From Massilistercora timonensis (GTDB lineage: Bacteria > Bacillota > Clostridia > Lachnospirales > Lachnospiraceae): a DNA stretch of 64,000 nt. The first letter of the stretch is position 1. Every line of letters begins with the position of its first letter. A model generated the notes under the pieces. That model had not been told where the DNA came from. It ran no database searches and was given only the letters and a program-made list of their open reading frames with translations. The stretch spans positions 1,674,001 through 1,738,000 of the forward strand of contig NZ_LT990039.1 in NCBI RefSeq assembly GCF_900312975.1. Direction: 5' to 3'. This document shows positions 35,531 to 43,899 of the stretch, in pieces. The position numbers were made by a program, and so were the translations under genes.

Positions 35531-35591
35531 TTGACAACCAATATGAATAATGGTATTATGAAAATCCACCACGGAAACGCGGTGGATTTTT
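35531..35591 (+). terminator. terminator with a promoter-like box in front
   Basis: AAATCCACC (35562-35570) and GGTGGATTT (35581-35589) with a short CG-paired loop and a T run end the chromosomal transcription unit. Directly before it lies TTGACA (35531-35536), 17 bases, TATTAT (35554-35559), a good promoter that would start transcription inside the hairpin. Confidence 0.6.
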
Positions 35592-35635
35592 AATCGGCTG
35601 ATCTGAGATAATTCAGAAAAAAGCGCTAAGTTGTA

Positions 35636-35738
35636 AAATCAAATGCGACAAGGGTTAATACTCTATCGCATTTGATTTTTTTATATAGAAAATCAAAGAG
35701 TGTAACAAGAGAATGAAACTCTTGTGGCACTCTTTTTT
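35636..35738 (+). repeat. two tandem hairpins at the chromosome/phage boundary
   Basis: First: AAATCAAATGCGA (35636-35648) pairs with TCGCATTTGATTT (35666-35678), then more T. Second: an AAAGAGTG/CACTCTTT stem with an inner ACAAGAG/CTCTTGT stem (about 35694-35738), also with a T run. Both look like terminators. They lie between the last GATC (35600-35603) and the first phage gene, so the attachment site is probably here. Confidence 0.6.
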
Positions 35739-35772
35739 ATTGCGAAGAAAACAGAAAGAAAGGTGGTTGGAC

Positions 35773-35955
35773 ATGAGAAAAGGAGCGAAGCGGCTTAATT
35801 ATGCAGATAGGCAGCGGATTGAGAGTATGAAGAAATCCGGGGCAAAGGTTACAGAGATTGCCCAGGCGGTGGGAGTACACCGGGCCACTATCTACAATGA
35901 ATTGAAGCGTGGCGGAGAGCCTTACCGTGCAGAAATAGCACAGAGAGCGTTATAA
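35773..35955 (+). CDS. small helix-turn-helix protein (IS30-type HTH)
   Basis: A 60-residue protein made almost only of one HTH: LNYADRQRIESMKKSGAKVTEIAQAVGVHRATIYNELKRG, split here as recognition helix VHRATIYNELKRG. It resembles the DNA-binding domain at the N terminus of IS30 transposases, but no catalytic domain follows. ATG 35773 has AAAGAAAGGTGG upstream. A phage regulator is the likely role. Confidence 0.7.
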   Translation: MRKGAKRLNYADRQRIESMKKSGAKVTEIAQAVGVHRATIYNELKRGGEPYRAEIAQRAL

Positions 35956-35995
35956 ACGCCGTACGGCAGCAGGGCAGGAAAGCGAGGAACTTAAC

Positions 35996-36262
35996 ATGAA
36001 GCAGAGAACACTTTACCAGGTGCGAGTTACCCAGGAAATCCCGTTTTGTGATTATGACGAGGACGGGGAAGAAACCCAGGTAAGCAGCGGACGCATAGAA
36101 GAGTATGTGGCCGGGAGATTTTCAGCAGAGCATAACGCAAAACTCTTTGCGGAAGCATTGGAAAACAAGATTGCAGAGGAAAGCGGCTATGTGACAAATT
36201 GCTTTACGCCGAAAGTCTCAATTATAAAAATAACCCAAACGGAAGAGTTGGTGGACGAATAG
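35996..36262 (+). CDS. hypothetical phage early protein
   Basis: 88 residues, acidic (DYDEDGEETQ), no recognised domain. It is preceded by the AAAGCGAGGAACTTAAC cassette shared by several early genes. Confidence 0.6.
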   Translation: MKQRTLYQVRVTQEIPFCDYDEDGEETQVSSGRIEEYVAGRFSAEHNAKLFAEALENKIAEESGYVTNCFTPKVSIIKITQTEELVDE

Positions 36263-36283
36263 AAAGGGGGCGAGGACTTTAAT

Positions 36284-36484
36284 ATGAGCAAGTGCATTGT
36301 GAAAATTTTAAGGGACGAAACGCCGGGCGGATTGGCGGAGAAAATCAACAAGGAATTAGAAGAAAACACACGGTCATGGGACACGGTAACGGGTATCAAA
36401 TACCAGGTGGCAGTAATTCCGATTATGAGAGGGAAAGAAATAGCCGGGTTTAAAACGGAATATTCCGCACTTATACCAGGGTAA
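36284..36484 (+). CDS. hypothetical phage early protein
   Basis: 66 residues, no recognised domain (MSKCIVKILRDETPGGLAEK). Likely beta-alpha fold with a conserved-looking core VAVIPIMRGKEIAGFKTEY. Preceded by AAAGGGGGCGAGGAC. Confidence 0.55.
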   Translation: MSKCIVKILRDETPGGLAEKINKELEENTRSWDTVTGIKYQVAVIPIMRGKEIAGFKTEYSALIPG

Positions 36485-36510
36485 TGAATTTAGAAAGCGA
36501 GGAACTTAAC

Positions 36511-36933
36511 ATGGAAAAGATACCGGAATGGATTTATGCACCAACAAACTTTTCCCCGGAACTGGAAAAGACATTTGAAGCAGTAGAAAAAGCCCTGGGC
36601 TTTAAACTGTTTATTTGGCAGAAAACATTTATTGCCAACACAACATATAGACGGAGTGGAAGAACCACGGCGGAAATATTACGGGCTTTATTGAACGTAT
36701 CAAAACCGCCCTTAGATTACACCAAACCAGTAGTGGACCACATGGAGCGGTTTTATAGAGAAGAGACACGGGAAATAAAGGCAAAACTGGACGCCGCCAG
36801 AATACCGACAAGGACCGTTTTCTTTTCCTGGCAGGAGAAACAGAAATATTACAGTGAAGCGGAAGCCGGGCAGCAGGAGAAAAATACAATACCGGAATTT
36901 ATGCCGGAATATGGAAAGAGGATATGGCTATGA
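36511..36933 (+). CDS. hypothetical phage protein
   Basis: 140 residues from ATG 36511, chosen because the AAAGCGAGGAACTTAAC cassette is directly upstream; an ATG at 36484 overlaps the previous stop and would add nine residues. The segment FKLFIWQKTFIANTTYRRSG followed by RTTAEILRALL is reminiscent of the start of helicase or terminase ATPase domains, but no Walker motif is complete. The end overlaps the methyltransferase start by ten bases. Confidence 0.6.
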   Translation: MEKIPEWIYAPTNFSPELEKTFEAVEKALGFKLFIWQKTFIANTTYRRSGRTTAEILRALLNVSKPPLDYTKPVVDHMERFYREETREIKAKLDAARIPTRTVFFSWQEKQKYYSEAEAGQQEKNTIPEFMPEYGKRIWL

Positions 36934-38347
36934 AAACCACGGCAGAAATGACACTGGGAAGTCTTTTTGACGGAATAGCCGGGTTCCCATTGGCGGCCAG
37001 GCGGCAGGGTATCAAAACGGTATGGGTAAGCGAGATAGAGCCGGATTGTATAGACATAGCAAAGCGGCACTTCCCGGAAGCCCTACAACTGGGAGACATT
37101 ACGCAGATAGACGGGGCAAAAATCCCCGTTGTGGATATTATCAGTTTTGGAAGCCCTTGCCAGGATTTGAGCGTTGCCGGAAAACAGACGGGGCTTGACG
37201 GTTCCCGTTCCGGCTTATTCATGGAAGCCGTGAGAATAACCAGGGAAATGAGGGAAAAGACAAATGGACAATATCCAAAATATATCATTTGGGAAAATGT
37301 GGCCGGGGCTTTTTCAAGCAATAAAGGCGAGGACTTCCGCCGGGTCCTGGAAGAAATCACACAGAGCAACATTTCAATGCCTAAAAGTGGGAAATGGGCA
37401 ACCGCCGGAATGGTTGGAAATGAGGGACCAGGGGGGGGGACGTTCAGTGTACCGCATGGCGATTACTTGACGCTCAATTTTGGGGAGTGCCCCAACGTAG
37501 AAAACGTATCTACCTTGTCAATGATTTTGGAAACGGACGTGCCGGACAAATACTTTTTGAGTGCGAAAGCGTGTTGGGGTATCATTCGCAGGGCAGAGAC
37601 GAGGAACAAGGAAATTCCGGTAATTCTGAAAATAGCCTTACTGGAACGGATTGCAGAGGAATGGCAGAGGACGCAGACGGACAAATGAAATTAGATTTTG
37701 GCCGCACCGCAGACAGAATTTATATAAACGCCAAAACAAGTGTAACGCTCATGGGAAACGCCGGGGGCGGTGGTGGGAAAACAGGCTTATATTTACTTCC
37801 CGTCTACACCATTGCCGGAAATGTGATTGGCAGGAATGAGAAAAACGGCGGCAACCAGTTGGGCGTAAATCAAGACATAGCCCCAACGCTTACGGGTGCG
37901 GACCGGCACGCCGTAGCGTATGCCGCCGGGTTTCTTCCGAAAGCAGGAGCAAAGGCCGGGGGAATTGGATATACAGAGGGAGCAAGCCCAACGCTTATGT
38001 CTCAACACCGCCCGGCGGTAGTGTATGGATATACACAAAGCGGTTATGGAGAGTTTAAAGAGGGCGTGGGCACATTGAAAAAGAGCCGAGGGGCAGCAGG
38101 GGGCGGAAGCGAAACCCTTGCCGTGATAATGGAACGGATTGCCGCAGCGGTTAAATACCGGGTCCGCCGCCTTACGCCGCTTGAATGTGAACGCCTGGAC
38201 GGGTTCCCGGACGAATGGACAAGGTACGGGGCAAGCGGCAAAGAAATGTCCGACAATGCCCGTTACATGGCACTGGGAAATAGTATAGCGGTTCCATGTG
38301 CGGAGCGTGTTTTTATCGGCATAAAGAAAGCAGAAAGCGAGGAATGA
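36924..38347 (+). CDS. DNA cytosine-C5 methyltransferase, split by a G9 frameshift
   Basis: The two frames together contain every C5-methylase block. In the first (36924 onward): motif I LGSLFDGIAGFPLAA, motif IV GSPCQDLSVAGKQTG and the ENVAGAF block. In the second (to 38347): QFWGVPQRRKRIYLVNDFG, a target-recognition region, and the C-terminal RRLTPLECERLDGFPDEW and YMALGNSIAVPCAERV. The switch is at nine G (37431-37439): ten G, or a -1 ribosomal slip, would join them. As written the first frame runs on to a stop at 37688. Active enzyme therefore depends on slippage or on G-tract length. Target site unknown. Confidence 0.85.
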
Positions 38348-38350
38348 AGA

Positions 38351-38497
38351 ATGAGAGAAAAAGGGCTTTATTTTGCGGCAAGGGAAGCGGAAGAAATAGG
38401 ATTTTCTATTGCACTGGTGTACATACCGCAAGAAAAGGATTTGCAGTTTTCTATTATGTTTGGCAGTTACATGGTTGCTATTGGGTGGACATTTTAA
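38351..38497 (+). CDS. small hypothetical phage protein
   Basis: 48 residues (MREKGLYFAAREAEEIGFSI...), ATG 38351 with the AAAGCGAGGAA cassette upstream. No function recognised. The cassette, the spacing from the methylase stop and the clean reading frame support it as real. Confidence 0.55.
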   Translation: MREKGLYFAAREAEEIGFSIALVYIPQEKDLQFSIMFGSYMVAIGWTF

Positions 38498-38515
38498 AAG
38501 AAAGGAAAACAGAGC

Positions 38516-38740
38516 ATGACAAATTTAGAAGTATTAGCATTGATTGTAATTTTATTGGTAGTCATAGGCGGCGGAGTGATTTTATACCTGGCACTGGCCG
38601 GGTTAGCCATTATCTATTCAATGGGCGCAAATGAAAGCCCAAAAGGCCGCCGTATCTTCTTTGGCGTCCTGGGTGTGGTTATGATAATTGCCTTTGTGTG
38701 TGCTTCCGTTTATTTGCACAAGTACGGGTGGCCGTTATGA
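38516..38740 (+). CDS. small two-helix membrane protein
   Basis: 74 residues with hydrophobic segments at about 4-35 and 48-66, separated by ESPKGRR. Preceded by AAAGGAAAACAGAGC. Stop overlaps the next start (ATGA). Function unknown. Confidence 0.6.
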   Translation: MTNLEVLALIVILLVVIGGGVILYLALAGLAIIYSMGANESPKGRRIFFGVLGVVMIIAFVCASVYLHKYGWPL

Positions 38741-39018
38741 AGTTACGGGAATTTTTGACCGTATTTGAACAATCGGACAGATTGCGGATTGTAAAGAATG
38801 AAAAGGACGTTTATACGGGGTTCCTGGCCCTCATGGAACACGCCGGGGACATGGAAGCACTTATGGACGCAGAGGTTAAGCGGTTCAGACCAACGCCGGA
38901 AATAAGACATAAGGAATGGCGAAAACGTGGGCTTATGGCACCGTTGCAACCGCAGGAAACGCCGGAATATTCCTTTTCAGATTTGCAGATGAACCTATAC
39001 AACACCATTTATTTATAG
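38737..39018 (+). CDS. hypothetical phage protein
   Basis: 93 residues from ATG 38737, coupled to the membrane protein by a four-base overlap. No recognised domain (MKLREFLTVFEQSDRLRIVK). Confidence 0.55.
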   Translation: MKLREFLTVFEQSDRLRIVKNEKDVYTGFLALMEHAGDMEALMDAEVKRFRPTPEIRHKEWRKRGLMAPLQPQETPEYSFSDLQMNLYNTIYL

Positions 39019-39029
39019 GAGAACGAGAC

Positions 39030-39179
39030 ATGGCGGACATGACAATAACGGTAAAAATTGAAGATTTGCCGGAATTTAAGGCCAGGCTTGCCAGGATAAA
39101 GAAAATTATGCGGCGGCGTGCCTGGGTAAACGGTCATAGGACCGGGAAAGCGAGGAAAAGCACATGGAAAAGAGCGTGA
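39030..39179 (+). CDS. small basic phage protein
   Basis: 49 residues, strongly basic (RRRAWVNGHRTGKARKSTWKRA), ATG 39030 with TAGGAGAACGAGAC upstream. Its 3' end overlaps the next start, whose ribosome cassette lies within it. Possibly nucleic-acid binding. Confidence 0.5.
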   Translation: MADMTITVKIEDLPEFKARLARIKKIMRRRAWVNGHRTGKARKSTWKRA

Positions 39180-39472
39180 CACCATTAAACGGAATTGTGG
39201 AGCCGGATTTTTTGGAATACCTGGACAAGACATTTAAGCGGTGGCAGCAGTTGGCCGCCCAAGGCGTGACACTGGGCAGCCGTGAGATTGCAAAATTGAC
39301 AGATACCGTATACGGGGCGAAACTTAACGCCCGTTATGGATTTGAAGCGGTCACACGCCGAGAACCGGACGAAGAGGGCCAGGACCGTTTTACTCTTATG
39401 ATTTACAAGAACCGTGAAGCGGTGGAAAATGACCCACCACTTTATCATTTCACAACACCAATTCACAGATAA
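39164..39472 (+). CDS. hypothetical phage protein
   Basis: 102 residues, no recognised family (MEKSVTPLNGIVEPDFLEYL). Preceded by the AAAGCGAGGAA cassette inside the previous gene. Confidence 0.55.
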   Translation: MEKSVTPLNGIVEPDFLEYLDKTFKRWQQLAAQGVTLGSREIAKLTDTVYGAKLNARYGFEAVTRREPDEEGQDRFTLMIYKNREAVENDPPLYHFTTPIHR

Positions 39473-39490
39473 GAAAGCGAGGAATTTAAC

Positions 39491-40192
39491 ATGGGATTTA
39501 TGGACGGATTTACAAGTGACGGAACCGTGGACATGAAGCACACGGAATATTACAACCTTATGAAAGAAGCGGCAAAAGCGGAATTGTTGAGCAATGCGGT
39601 AAAAGCGGAAGTGCCGGGCTTTTATATCCAGGCAATGATTACCGGAGAAAAGCCGGAATTTCTTAACGAACTGAAAGCAGAGGAAGAGGACACGGGCTTT
39701 CATGCAGAATACGAGCAGATTACCGGGGCAGTTGTTTCCATACTTGAAGCATGGACGGAAGAAAACGGCGTGGAGAGTGCAGCCACTTCCTTGCACCGCC
39801 TTATTGATACCCTGGAAGTAAACCGCATTGACGAATTAAGGGCGATTAAGGGAAACCAGGAAGAATACAGAAAGAAGTTGGAAGCAGCATTTAAAGAAAT
39901 GGAAAATACCATGGAAGTCATGGGAAAAATGCCGCCAATTAACGTATGTCTGAATTTTGGGAGCAAGAAAGGCCAGGCGGCAGCAGGAGAACCGGAAGAG
40001 GGAAAGCCCCAGGGCCGTGATTGTTGGAGTTGCCGGACGTGTGGAAATACAAAACCCGTGAGAATGAACGTGGATAAATGCCGGGAGTGTGAGGACGGGA
40101 GCCAATACACGGAAGCGGACACGCCGGACGAGAAAAGCCACGAAATGGAGAGCGAAGAGGAAAGCGAGGAACCGGACAATGGCAATGAATGA
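39491..40192 (+). CDS. hypothetical phage protein with C-terminal zinc-ribbon-like motif
   Basis: 233 residues. The N-terminal 150 are helical and acidic; residues about 175-200 hold CRTCGNTKPVRMNVDKCREC, a CxxC...CxxC pattern that could bind zinc. The tail is very acidic (EMESEEESEEPDNGNE). Preceded by AAAGCGAGGAATTTAAC. Confidence 0.6.
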   Translation: MGFMDGFTSDGTVDMKHTEYYNLMKEAAKAELLSNAVKAEVPGFYIQAMITGEKPEFLNELKAEEEDTGFHAEYEQITGAVVSILEAWTEENGVESAATSLHRLIDTLEVNRIDELRAIKGNQEEYRKKLEAAFKEMENTMEVMGKMPPINVCLNFGSKKGQAAAGEPEEGKPQGRDCWSCRTCGNTKPVRMNVDKCRECEDGSQYTEADTPDEKSHEMESEEESEEPDNGNE

Positions 40193-40550
40193 GTTAAGAA
40201 AAGAAGTGGAAGCCGCAGCAATGGCGGAATTAAACCGGGCAAATGCAAAGTTTCCTTTATTCAATAGCACACATGAGGGTTACGCCGTCATTTTAGAGGA
40301 AGCAGAGGAAGCCCAGGAAGCAATGGAAAACGTAAAAACTTCCCTGGCCGTCCTTTGGGACCGGGTAAAAGGCATAGAAGTGGCGTGCTTCCTGGACGAA
40401 GATACCACACCAACGGCAATTTTCCACCAGGCCATTGACGCCGCTTGTGAAATGGTGCAGACGGCGGCCATGCTTTTAAAGTATGAAATGAGCATGGGGG
40501 CAAAGGCAGAAGAGAAAGGAGAAAACACACATGGCGATTTATGCGGTTGA
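40179..40550 (+). CDS. possible MazG-like phage protein
   Basis: 123 residues, all helical. GYAVILEEAEEAQEAMENVK resembles the ExxE helix of MazG-type NTP pyrophosphohydrolases, with a second helix AIDAACEMVQTAAMLLKYE. The start ATG 40179 lies 13 bases inside the previous gene and uses the AAAGCGAGGAA cassette. The MazG assignment is tentative. Confidence 0.5.
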   Translation: MAMNELRKEVEAAAMAELNRANAKFPLFNSTHEGYAVILEEAEEAQEAMENVKTSLAVLWDRVKGIEVACFLDEDTTPTAIFHQAIDAACEMVQTAAMLLKYEMSMGAKAEEKGENTHGDLCG

Positions 40551-40893
40551 TTTTGACGGCACACTGGCAGTTACCAGGTTCCCGGAAATCGTGGAGCCGA
40601 AACGGAAGATAGTAGCAGCGGTTAAAATGCTCAAAGCAAACGGCCACAAGGTCATTCTTTGGACGAGCAGGGCAGGGCGTGACCTGGAAGCGGCGGTGGA
40701 ATGGTGCCACGGCCAGGGCTTAGAGTTTGACGCCGTGAATGAGCCTTTGCCGGAGCAGGTGGCAAGGTGGGGGAATGACACAAGAAAGGTTTATGCGGAT
40801 TTTTACATAGATGACAAGGCCATGAGCGTAAGCGAGTTGGAAGCCATTATGGACAAAGTGGTGGACATTGTGGGCGAGTATGTAAACCAGTAG
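40531..40893 (+). CDS. HAD-superfamily phosphatase
   Basis: A 120-residue minimal HAD hydrolase. Motif I is VDFDGTLAV (two aspartates near residues 7-9), motif II LWTSRAG, motif IV FYIDDKAM. No large cap domain. Similar small HAD proteins in phages are annotated as nucleotidases or polynucleotide phosphatases. With the possible MazG-like gene upstream, nucleotide pool cleaning is plausible. Confidence 0.82.
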   Translation: MAIYAVDFDGTLAVTRFPEIVEPKRKIVAAVKMLKANGHKVILWTSRAGRDLEAAVEWCHGQGLEFDAVNEPLPEQVARWGNDTRKVYADFYIDDKAMSVSELEAIMDKVVDIVGEYVNQ

Positions 40894-40909
40894 CAGGAAA
40901 GGGGACGCC

Positions 40910-41140
40910 ATGATAAAGCGGATAATTGGGGCGTTATACGGGATTTTTTTAGAAGAACCGTTGGACCGCCTACATAATTGGCAAAAGAGATTTGAAAAAG
41001 AATATCTGAACTATTGCCGGACGGGGTGCAAGAATTGTTACAAGTGGAATGGCTATTGCAGGAGCCAGGCAAGCGGAACGCCCTATAAGAAATTCCGCCG
41101 GAAGTATCACGATATGAGTAAATATCACACGGACGCATAA
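40910..41140 (+). CDS. small cysteine-containing phage protein
   Basis: 76 residues with CRTGCKNCYKWNGYC in the middle, possibly metal binding. No family recognised. Preceded by AGGAAAGGGGACGCC. Confidence 0.55.
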   Translation: MIKRIIGALYGIFLEEPLDRLHNWQKRFEKEYLNYCRTGCKNCYKWNGYCRSQASGTPYKKFRRKYHDMSKYHTDA

Positions 41141-41162
41141 GCAGGAAAGCGAGGAACTTAAT

Positions 41163-41513
41163 ATGGCAGCACAGGCGGAACGGTTAAAAATATCAATCAC
41201 AGAAGAAAATAGAGCAATTAAAGCCTTGCAGGAAGCGGCATACATAAAGGGATACATGACCGCAGAGTTGAGGGAGCGGGAAAGGAGAAAGAAAGCGAGA
41301 GAACGCAGGAAAAGAAAAAGGTATTTCCTTACCCAAAAACTCTATGGCGTGGCAATGCTTATTCTTACGGCGGTTTCAGTAAAGTTATTAGAGGGGGATA
41401 TAACGGCGGCGTTTATCCTGGTTCCAATGGGAATAATGCTAATTACTTCCAAGGAAATGCTGATTGTAAATAAATACTTTTGGGAATGTGAGGGAAAAGA
41501 ATGGTATTTGTAA
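41163..41513 (+). CDS. basic phage membrane protein
   Basis: 116 residues: helical N terminus, a run of basic residues (RERERRKKARERRKRKR at about 37-53), then two hydrophobic segments (about 62-72 and 82-97). Uses the AAAGCGAGGAACTTAAT cassette. Function unknown. Confidence 0.55.
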   Translation: MAAQAERLKISITEENRAIKALQEAAYIKGYMTAELRERERRKKARERRKRKRYFLTQKLYGVAMLILTAVSVKLLEGDITAAFILVPMGIMLITSKEMLIVNKYFWECEGKEWYL

Positions 41514-41803
41514 TCCAGGGAATGAGGTATGACACGGAAAAAATGCGGAAAGTAGCAACCGTGAAGAAATGGTATAGAGAAGATACCTTTTTGAACCGGG
41601 CAATGTTTCCGGGCCAGGAAGTAGGGCGGACACATGAATGTGAATTATGGAAGTCTGAAAAAGGAAATTGGCTTTTAACACATGAAATGGATTATAGCAA
41701 GAGTATAGGCGAAGCCATAACAGAAGAGGAAGCCAAGGAACTTTTAATGAGGTATGCAACGCCAATATACGAAGAAATGTTTGGAGAGTTGCCGGAAGCG
41801 TAA
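41501..41803 (+). CDS. hypothetical phage protein
   Basis: 100 residues, overlapping the previous gene by 13 bases. Start context GTGAGGGAAAAGA. No recognised family (MRYDTEKMRKVATVKKWYRE). Confidence 0.55.
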   Translation: MVFVIQGMRYDTEKMRKVATVKKWYREDTFLNRAMFPGQEVGRTHECELWKSEKGNWLLTHEMDYSKSIGEAITEEEAKELLMRYATPIYEEMFGELPEA

Positions 41804-41817
41804 AAGGGGCAAAGCGA

Positions 41818-41855
41818 AACCCGGTTGCAAGGTGGGGAACCAAAACAACCGGGTT
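41818..41855 (+). repeat. 10-bp inverted repeat before the replication module
   Basis: AACCCGGTTG (41818-41827) and CAACCGGGTT (41846-41855), with an inner GGTGGGGAACC pairing possibility. It lies in the 134-base gap before a small membrane protein gene and could be a structured RNA element or part of an origin. Confidence 0.4.
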
Positions 41856-41937
41856 GGAACTTAACACCCATATTATAACACAAGATATAGAGGAAATAAA
41901 GCGGTTTTTTCTATATATAGGAAGAAAGGCGGCAATC

Positions 41938-42051
41938 ATGGCGATAAAGATTATTTTAGCGGCAGCAGGAGCCGCAACATTGATTTTGACAGCCCTGGGC
42001 CTTTTTGCTTATGCGGTAGTGGCAAAAGCCTGGAACGAATTATTTGACTGA
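41938..42051 (+). CDS. 37-residue single-helix membrane peptide
   Basis: MAIKIILAAAGAATLILTAL followed by GLFAYAVVAKAWNELFD: one membrane helix. Upstream GAAGAAAGGCGG is a fair ribosome site. Function unknown. The following gap to 42,195 is AT-rich with no other gene I can see. Confidence 0.5.
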   Translation: MAIKIILAAAGAATLILTALGLFAYAVVAKAWNELFD

Positions 42052-42195
42052 TTTTTTTAGATAGAGCGGCACCGCTTCCCCGTCCTTGTAATGGGTATTA
42101 ACAAACCGGACACCCTATTGAAATTATTTATATAGGGCATAAGGGACCCAGGCAGAGGGCAGGGGGAGAGAGGTTTTACATAAAGGTGGGGAACT

Positions 42196-43095
42196 ATGAA
42201 AAAAAAACTCTATGACAATTACGATTATGAGGAAGCATACCAAAAGCAGATAGAGAACCTGGAAGAATGGGAAATGGAAAAGTTGATGAAAGACGGAAAG
42301 GTGGAGTGCCTTTATAGGACAACCACAACCAAGTCCGAGAACATCAAAAGCGGCACCATTCTGTTAGAAGCCCAGGTGTACCCGTCATTTAAGGACAAAA
42401 AGGACGTGCCAGTGACAAAGCAGAAAAGGGAAACCAGGCCGTCACAGAAGAACCTAAACGACAAGAACGCACGGCGTTATCTCATACGCCTGGCAAATAT
42501 CAATTTTGGGAAAGGGGATATTTGGGCCACGTTTGGGTGGAATGATGATTGTTTGCCGGACAGCGAAGAGAGAGCCAGGAAAGACATACAGAATTTCATC
42601 AAGCGGATAAACCGCCGCAGGAAAAAGGCCGGGCTTGAAAATGCAAAGTATATTTATATCCTGGCAATGGACGGCTACAAAAGGCCGCACTTCCACATTC
42701 TGTTATCCGGGGACGGGGTGGACCGGGACGAGTTAGAAGAATTATGGGGAAAATGCGACAGACCGAACACACGCCGGATAAAACCGGATGACGATTTTTT
42801 AATAACTGGCCTTGCCACATACATAACGCAGAACCCACACGGGACAAAGCGGTGGTGCCCGTCCAAGAATTTGCAGAAGCCGCCGGAACCAAGCCGCAGT
42901 TATTCAAAATTCAGAAAAGCCGGGGTTGAGAGAATGGCAAAGGATTTTGAAGAGTTAAAGGCACAAATGGAAAAGGCTTACCCAGGTTATAAATTCCTGG
43001 ACGCAGAGGTTAAGTACAACGGCTACAATGCGGCGTTTTATATTTACGCCCGTATGGTAAAAGCAGGAGCGAAAGGAGCGAGACAAAGGAAATGA
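42196..43095 (+). CDS. HUH-family replication initiator
   Basis: A 299-residue rolling-circle-type initiator. The metal-binding HUH pair is H165/H167 in KRPHFHILLSG, preceded by the strand KYIYILAMDG. A candidate nucleophile is Y209 in LATYITQNP. Regions 95-145 (RRYLIRLANINFGKGD, FGWNDD) look like the first Rep strands. It would nick an origin to start replication of the phage genome as an episome. It overlaps the parA start by four bases, linking replication and partition. A mobilisation relaxase is less likely since no type IV genes are near. Confidence 0.78.
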   Translation: MKKKLYDNYDYEEAYQKQIENLEEWEMEKLMKDGKVECLYRTTTTKSENIKSGTILLEAQVYPSFKDKKDVPVTKQKRETRPSQKNLNDKNARRYLIRLANINFGKGDIWATFGWNDDCLPDSEERARKDIQNFIKRINRRRKKAGLENAKYIYILAMDGYKRPHFHILLSGDGVDRDELEELWGKCDRPNTRRIKPDDDFLITGLATYITQNPHGTKRWCPSKNLQKPPEPSRSYSKFRKAGVERMAKDFEELKAQMEKAYPGYKFLDAEVKYNGYNAAFYIYARMVKAGAKGARQRK

Positions 43096-43895
43096 AAACG
43101 GTAGCAATTATTAACTTAAAGGGCGGCGTTGCCAAGACCACAACCGCCGTGTCCCTTGCGGAATTACTGGCAGAGGGGGACAAGAGAAGAAAACGGCCTG
43201 GCAGCAGGGTATTGTTGTTTGATAACGACAAGCAGGGCAACGCTTCCCGGATTTTCGGAGCGTATGAGAGGGAGCAGGAAGCCGGGGCGTGCCGGATTAT
43301 TAAGACCGGACGAATTGCCGGGAACATCAGAGACACCGAAGTGGAGAACATGGACATTGTGGCGTGCAATTATTTCATGGAGTTGGCAGAACTGGAAATA
43401 AAGGCCGACACCGTGAACACGCAACATGGGCGTTATAAGTCTGCCCTGGGGGAGATAGACGGGAAATATGATTTTTGCATTATCGACAATCCGCCGGATT
43501 TGGGCATGAATGTGATAAATGCCATGGTGGCGGCAGATGAAATAATAATACCCGTATGCCTTGACGCCTATTCACTGGACGGCCTGGAAGAGTTGGTGGA
43601 GCAGATAAACCAGATAAGGGCACTCAATCCCAAAACCAGGCTTGCCGGGGTCCTCATAACAGACTATGAGAAATCAGACACAAGCGAAGCGGCGGAAAGT
43701 TGGATAAGGGCAAAGAGCGGTTGCCCGGTATTCTCTCAAAAAATCAGACATTCCAAGAAAGCAAAGGACGCCACATTTTACCGTTTAACGCCGTTGCATT
43801 ATAGCATACGCAGCGGAGCCGCCCAGGATTATAAAGCATTTGCGGCGGAATATGTGCAGAAATTTGGCGGACCGGCAGCAGGGGAAAGGAGTTAA
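43092..43895 (+). CDS. parA: ParA partition ATPase
   Basis: A 267-residue ParA/Soj-type ATPase. The deviant Walker A is KGGVAKTTTAV at about 9-19, Walker A' is LLFDNDKQGNASR (D-to-N variant of DxDxQ), and Walker B is FCIIDNPPDLG. It acts with the ParB-like protein encoded directly downstream to segregate a plasmid-like genome. The ATGA overlap with rep supports a single operon. Confidence 0.88.
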   Translation: MKTVAIINLKGGVAKTTTAVSLAELLAEGDKRRKRPGSRVLLFDNDKQGNASRIFGAYEREQEAGACRIIKTGRIAGNIRDTEVENMDIVACNYFMELAELEIKADTVNTQHGRYKSALGEIDGKYDFCIIDNPPDLGMNVINAMVAADEIIIPVCLDAYSLDGLEELVEQINQIRALNPKTRLAGVLITDYEKSDTSEAAESWIRAKSGCPVFSQKIRHSKKAKDATFYRLTPLHYSIRSGAAQDYKAFAAEYVQKFGGPAAGERS

Positions 43896-43899
43896 GGGC

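Noticed and set aside
35773-35955. HTH gene as a truncated IS30 transposase
   Set aside because: No catalytic remnants follow and the gene has its own ribosome site and stop; a phage regulator is simpler.
38296-38634. 112-codon frame across the methylase end
   Set aside because: It overlaps the methylase C terminus and two better-supported small genes and lacks a ribosome site.
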